A stretch of 6,622 bases of DNA from Burkholderiales bacterium (lineage in GTDB: Bacteria > Pseudomonadota > Gammaproteobacteria > Burkholderiales > Burkholderiaceae_D). The stretch is from positions 1 through 6,622 of the forward strand of contig JAGWUK010000168.1 of NCBI GenBank assembly GCA_028868455.1. Reading direction: 5' to 3'. Under the pieces are notes generated by a model. That model was not told the origin of the DNA. It ran no database searches and worked only from the letters and a program-made list of their open reading frames with translations. Position 1 is the stretch's first letter, and the number at the start of each line of letters is the position of its first letter. Positions 6,130 through 6,622 of this stretch are shown here, piece after piece. Both the position numbers and the translations under genes were made by a program.

Positions 6130-6180
6130 TGGCGGAATCTTATTTGGACATTGATCTGCCATTTCGTGTTTTGTATTGCA

Positions 6181-6208
6181 TTGAGACTGCTACATTCAAT
6201 GAGATAAA
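6181..6208 (+). promoter_or_regulatory. Candidate sigma-70 promoter for the GltI-like gene
   Basis: TTGAGA (6181-6186, 5 of 6) and GATAAA (6203-6208, 4 of 6) are 16 bp apart. An alternative -10, TATAAA at 6212-6217 (5 of 6), lacks a good -35 at the right distance. Either would give a leader of roughly 140-150 nt, long for a simple transport gene. The assignment is by eye. Confidence 0.3.
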
Positions 6209-6277
6209 TCATATAAATAGCGTCGTTTCATAAATTTTTACGCGTCGCCACATTTTCGCGACACAATCTGCATCTGC

Positions 6278-6295
6278 TGTCTGCATTCCCAGACA
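6278..6295 (+). repeat. Hairpin in the leader of the GltI-like gene
   Basis: TGTCTG (6278-6283), a 6-nt loop and CAGACA (6290-6295) make a perfect 6-bp stem, about 70 nt before the start codon. No T-run follows, so it is not an intrinsic terminator. It could shape the leader RNA or be an operator dyad; chance is also possible. Confidence 0.3.
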
Positions 6296-6353
6296 AAGAT
6301 GTCATGTTGCGACGTACTTCGTATATTCTTGCTGCATCCGTTTCCACATCTTC

Positions 6354-6360
6354 AGGGAAG
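6354..6360 (+). promoter_or_regulatory. Ribosome binding site of the GltI-like gene
   Basis: AGGGAAG lies 6 nt before ATG 6367. It decides for this start over an in-frame ATG at 6304, which has no comparable site and would place 21 extra residues in front of a normal signal peptide. Confidence 0.65.
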
Positions 6361-6366
6361 TTCACC

Positions 6367-6622
6367 ATGCGTAATGTGATTTTGATACTCTCTACTGCAG
6401 CCAGCCTGCTGGTTCCTGCGTTCGCATCTGCCTCAGACACACTGGATAAAGTACGACGCACGCAGACAATCGTCATTGGCATCCGTGAAACGCCCCCGTT
6501 TTCTTTTACTGACGCCAATAAGCAGCCCATGGGCTATTCAGTCGACCTGTGTCTGAAAATCGTGGAAGCCGTCAAAAAAGAGTTGAAACTTCCCAATCTG
6601 AAAACCCAGTTTTATCCTATCG
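6367..6622 (+). CDS. Glutamate/aspartate-type ABC transporter periplasmic binding protein (GltI-like), 5' part
   Basis: Only the first 85 codons are in the window. The product begins with a clear Sec signal peptide, MRNVILILSTAASLLVPAFASA, cleaved probably after A22. The mature start DTLDKVRRTQTIVIGIRE (24-41) is the typical SBP_bac_3 opening. PPFSF at 43-47, MGYSVDLC at 55-62 and KIVEAVKKEL at 64-73 closely follow E. coli GltI from memory (TLDKIAKNG, VPFSY, VGYS, IVEAVKKKL). The protein should bind an acidic or polar amino acid in the periplasm and deliver it to an ABC importer; gltJKL-type permease genes would be expected to the right, outside the window. It is divergent from phnM. Because betaproteobacteria carry several paralogues of this family, the exact ligand and the symbol gltI are left open. 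Confidence 0.87.
   Translation, partial: MRNVILILSTAASLLVPAFASASDTLDKVRRTQTIVIGIRETPPFSFTDANKQPMGYSVDLCLKIVEAVKKELKLPNLKTQFYPI

Larger units (their letters stand above)
6066..6366. other. Divergent regulatory region between phnM and the GltI-like gene
   Basis: This 301-bp stretch has no convincing gene. The phnM side (6066-6130) is AT-rich and holds a candidate minus-strand promoter. The middle (6181-6235) holds a candidate plus-strand promoter and three copies of ATAAAT (6204-6209, 6213-6218, 6230-6235). The right side (about 6240-6350) would be a long leader of about 150 nt containing a hairpin (6278-6295), three copies of TCTGC (6267, 6273, 6280) and a smaller dyad GTCGC/GCGAC (6244-6248 and 6258-6262). 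A 100-codon reading frame on the minus strand (6530-6228) resembles no family I know and runs antisense to the signal peptide region of the next gene, so it is not called. Confidence 0.5.

Noticed and set aside
6304..6366. Upstream in-frame ATG of the GltI-like gene
   Set aside because: It would put 21 residues before a complete Sec signal peptide, and the good ribosome binding site belongs to ATG 6367.
6228..6530. 100-codon minus-strand open frame across the divergent region
   Set aside because: It is antisense to the signal peptide of the GltI-like gene, resembles no known family and crosses the candidate promoter leader; it is a chance frame.

Overview
The window looks like ordinary chromosome from a Gram-negative betaproteobacterium, most likely a relative of Burkholderiales/Oxalobacteraceae. 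This rests on inference: the proteobacterial form of QueC, periplasmic solute-binding proteins with Sec signal peptides, a kinase/universal-stress-protein fusion of a type I associate with betaproteobacteria, and roughly 50% GC judged by eye. There is no tRNA, rRNA, CRISPR array, insertion sequence or obvious sign of recent transfer, and base composition and codon use look even throughout.

Left part (1-1273). A truncated minus-strand gene for a polysaccharide/O-antigen flippase-like membrane protein (its N-terminus at 445) is divergent from queC (557-1273), which makes preQ0 for queuosine synthesis. The 111-bp space between them holds a perfect 7-bp inverted repeat that lies inside a candidate queC promoter.

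Centre (1343-3527). A calcineurin-like metallophosphoesterase is followed, after a single base, by a Ser/Thr kinase fused to a C-terminal universal stress protein (Usp) domain. The one-base gap, with the second gene's ribosome binding site inside the first gene, points to translational coupling. This phosphoesterase/kinase-Usp pair is the most interesting unit in the window. The kinase is non-canonical: the first P-loop glycine is replaced, the catalytic motif is HLD rather than HRD, and SPE replaces APE.

Right part (3543-6622). On the minus strand, phnM (C-P lyase pathway diphosphatase) lies upstream of a LivK-type periplasmic binding protein. A good intrinsic terminator candidate just after the phnM stop suggests that the two are separate transcription units. 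No other phn genes and no liv permease genes are in view. A roughly 300-bp divergent promoter region separates phnM from the start of a GltI-like glutamate/aspartate-family binding protein, which runs off the right edge. The kinase gene and the LivK-type gene converge with 15 bp between their stop codons, and both stops lie in the arms of one inverted repeat.

Apart from the phosphoesterase/kinase pair, the genes appear to be unrelated housekeeping, transport and surface functions placed side by side. I do not see clear evidence of a wholly new system.
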